The notes under the pieces: model-generated | Told to the model about the DNA's origin: nothing | What the model saw: the letters and a program-made list of their open reading frames with translations, nothing else | The model's database searches: none | Source of the DNA: Haematospirillum sp. H4485 | GTDB lineage: Bacteria > Pseudomonadota > Alphaproteobacteria > Rhodospirillales > Rhodospirillaceae | Direction: 5' to 3' | Length of the DNA: 64,000 nucleotides | NCBI RefSeq assembly: GCF_012102745.1 | Contig: NZ_JAAVSY010000010.1 | Coordinates: 1 to 64,000 of the forward strand | Shown: piece by piece, positions 63,385-64,000 of the stretch | How the letters are laid out: the number at the start of each line of letters is the position of its first letter | How positions within the stretch are numbered: the first letter of the stretch is position 1 | Translations under genes and position numbers: made by a program

Positions 63385-64000
63385 TCAGGGCGGGTTCAGG
63401 CCCATTTGCCAGAAGTTGCTTTCCAGCACGCAGGCGGTATTGAACGTTCTGACCAAGCTGGTCCAGCGTGGTGATGTTTCAGGCTGATCACCCAGTGCGT
63501 TATAGGCAACCCGGTCCAGAAGCGTACTGACCGCGTGGCATACATCCTGATATTCGGGACTGGCGTAGGTCCTTATCCAGTCTGCATAAGGATGCTGCGA
63601 CAGCATAGCCTTGTTCTGTACTGCCAGTGCATTCCCGATGGCGCCATACCCGAAGACGCACGGAGCCAATGCCACCAGAAGGTCGAGAAGATCACCGCGT
63701 AGACCGCAATCCATGACAAAGCGAGTATAGGCGATATTGGCAACCTCTTCATCCGTTTTTTCAAGATCGGACAGGGTAATGCCCTCTGCCTCGCACGTTT
63801 GCACATGCAACGGCATTTCGTGTGTGGTCAGGGCATGAACGGTTGAGGCGCATTGGCGTATATCCTCGACGGTTTCAGCCTTGAATGCAGCCAAGGACCA
63901 TGCCCGCGAGAAGTGAACCAGAAAGATGTAATCTTGCCTGAGATAGTGCAGGAAAGCCTTGCGGGGCAGAGTTCCATCGCCCAGTGCCTGAACAAAAGCA
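63385..64000 (-). CDS. tenA: TenA-family thiaminase II (5' end missing)
   Basis: Partial gene, cut by the right edge of the window; about 204 residues are visible. TenA hydrolyses degraded thiamine (aminopyrimidine salvage). QDYIFLVHFSRAWSLA, the helix LPRKAFLHYLRQD before it, ALAPCVFGYGAIGNALA in the middle, and CVLESNFWQMGLNPP near the end, with the conserved glutamate, are diagnostic. Its stop lies 2 bp from the dihydroorotase stop on the other strand. Confidence 0.92.
   Translation of the reverse strand, partial: AFVQALGDGTLPRKAFLHYLRQDYIFLVHFSRAWSLAAFKAETVEDIRQCASTVHALTTHEMPLHVQTCEAEGITLSDLEKTDEEVANIAYTRFVMDCGLRGDLLDLLVALAPCVFGYGAIGNALAVQNKAMLSQHPYADWIRTYASPEYQDVCHAVSTLLDRVAYNALGDQPETSPRWTSLVRTFNTACVLESNFWQMGLNPP

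Noticed and set aside
1-64000. Insertion sequences, prophage, CRISPR arrays, integrons or toxin-antitoxin pairs
   Set aside because: No transposase, integrase, phage structural gene, regularly spaced repeat or recognisable toxin-antitoxin pair was seen on either strand.

Overview
The window looks like chromosomal DNA of a free-living Gram-negative alphaproteobacterium, most likely of the Rhodospirillales type. Supporting signs are the Gram-negative envelope genes (outer-membrane barrel, Wza-like exporter, LPS-type glycosyltransferases), an RTX secreted protein, a soluble chemoreceptor, glyQ/glyS followed by ppdK, GrxD, TenA and a B12 riboswitch in front of metE. Base composition is moderately GC-rich. 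I saw no insertion sequence, prophage, CRISPR array or rRNA. The species cannot be fixed from sequence alone.

Region by region. 1-9.7 kb: a small RTX protein, an unrecognised protein, a DUF218 protein, glucokinase and a lytic transglycosylase, an orphan promoter-terminator unit that may be a small RNA, a periplasmic solute-binding protein, an N-formylglutamate amidohydrolase-like enzyme, two identical tRNA-Val genes, rimO and a YdjC-type deacetylase. 9.8-12.9 kb: a three-gene module (GT2, GT-C, GtrA) resembling Gtr glycan-modification cassettes. 12.8-18 kb: metE under a cobalamin riboswitch, a RluE-like pseudouridine synthase and putP. 18.1-31.2 kb: an exopolysaccharide or capsule locus with a secreted protein, an outer-membrane barrel, a Wza-like exporter, two Wzy/ligase-like membrane proteins, a Wzc-type tyrosine kinase, a Wzx-like protein and four glycosyltransferases. 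31.3-34 kb: a large membrane-anchored coiled-coil protein. 34-39.2 kb: argR diverging from a tightly overlapped operon encoding a polar amino-acid ABC importer, argG and an unusually short argH. 39.2-50.7 kb: housekeeping genes (CPBP protease, DUF2927, trmJ, a FocA/NirC channel, rpsD, grxD, two tRNA-Pro, polyprenyl diphosphate synthase, a TrmN6-like methylase, glyQS). 50.7-56.1 kb: ppdK, a CZB chemoreceptor and ygfZ. 56.3-61.9 kb: a second glycan operon (GT, GT9, GT2, GT4, AsnB-like). 62-64 kb: a dihydroorotase-family gene and a tenA cut by the window end.

The main themes are cell-surface glycan assembly (three separate loci) and amino-acid metabolism with visible regulation: B12 over metE, and probably ArgR over the importer-argGH operon. 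All four tRNA genes share one promoter design (CTTGCN, an 18-nt spacer, TATAAG). The items most worth a second look are the candidate small RNA near 4.85-5.02 kb, the compact arginine/citrulline cassette with its shortened ArgH, the shared tRNA promoter, and several tail-to-tail coding overlaps of 40-129 bp.
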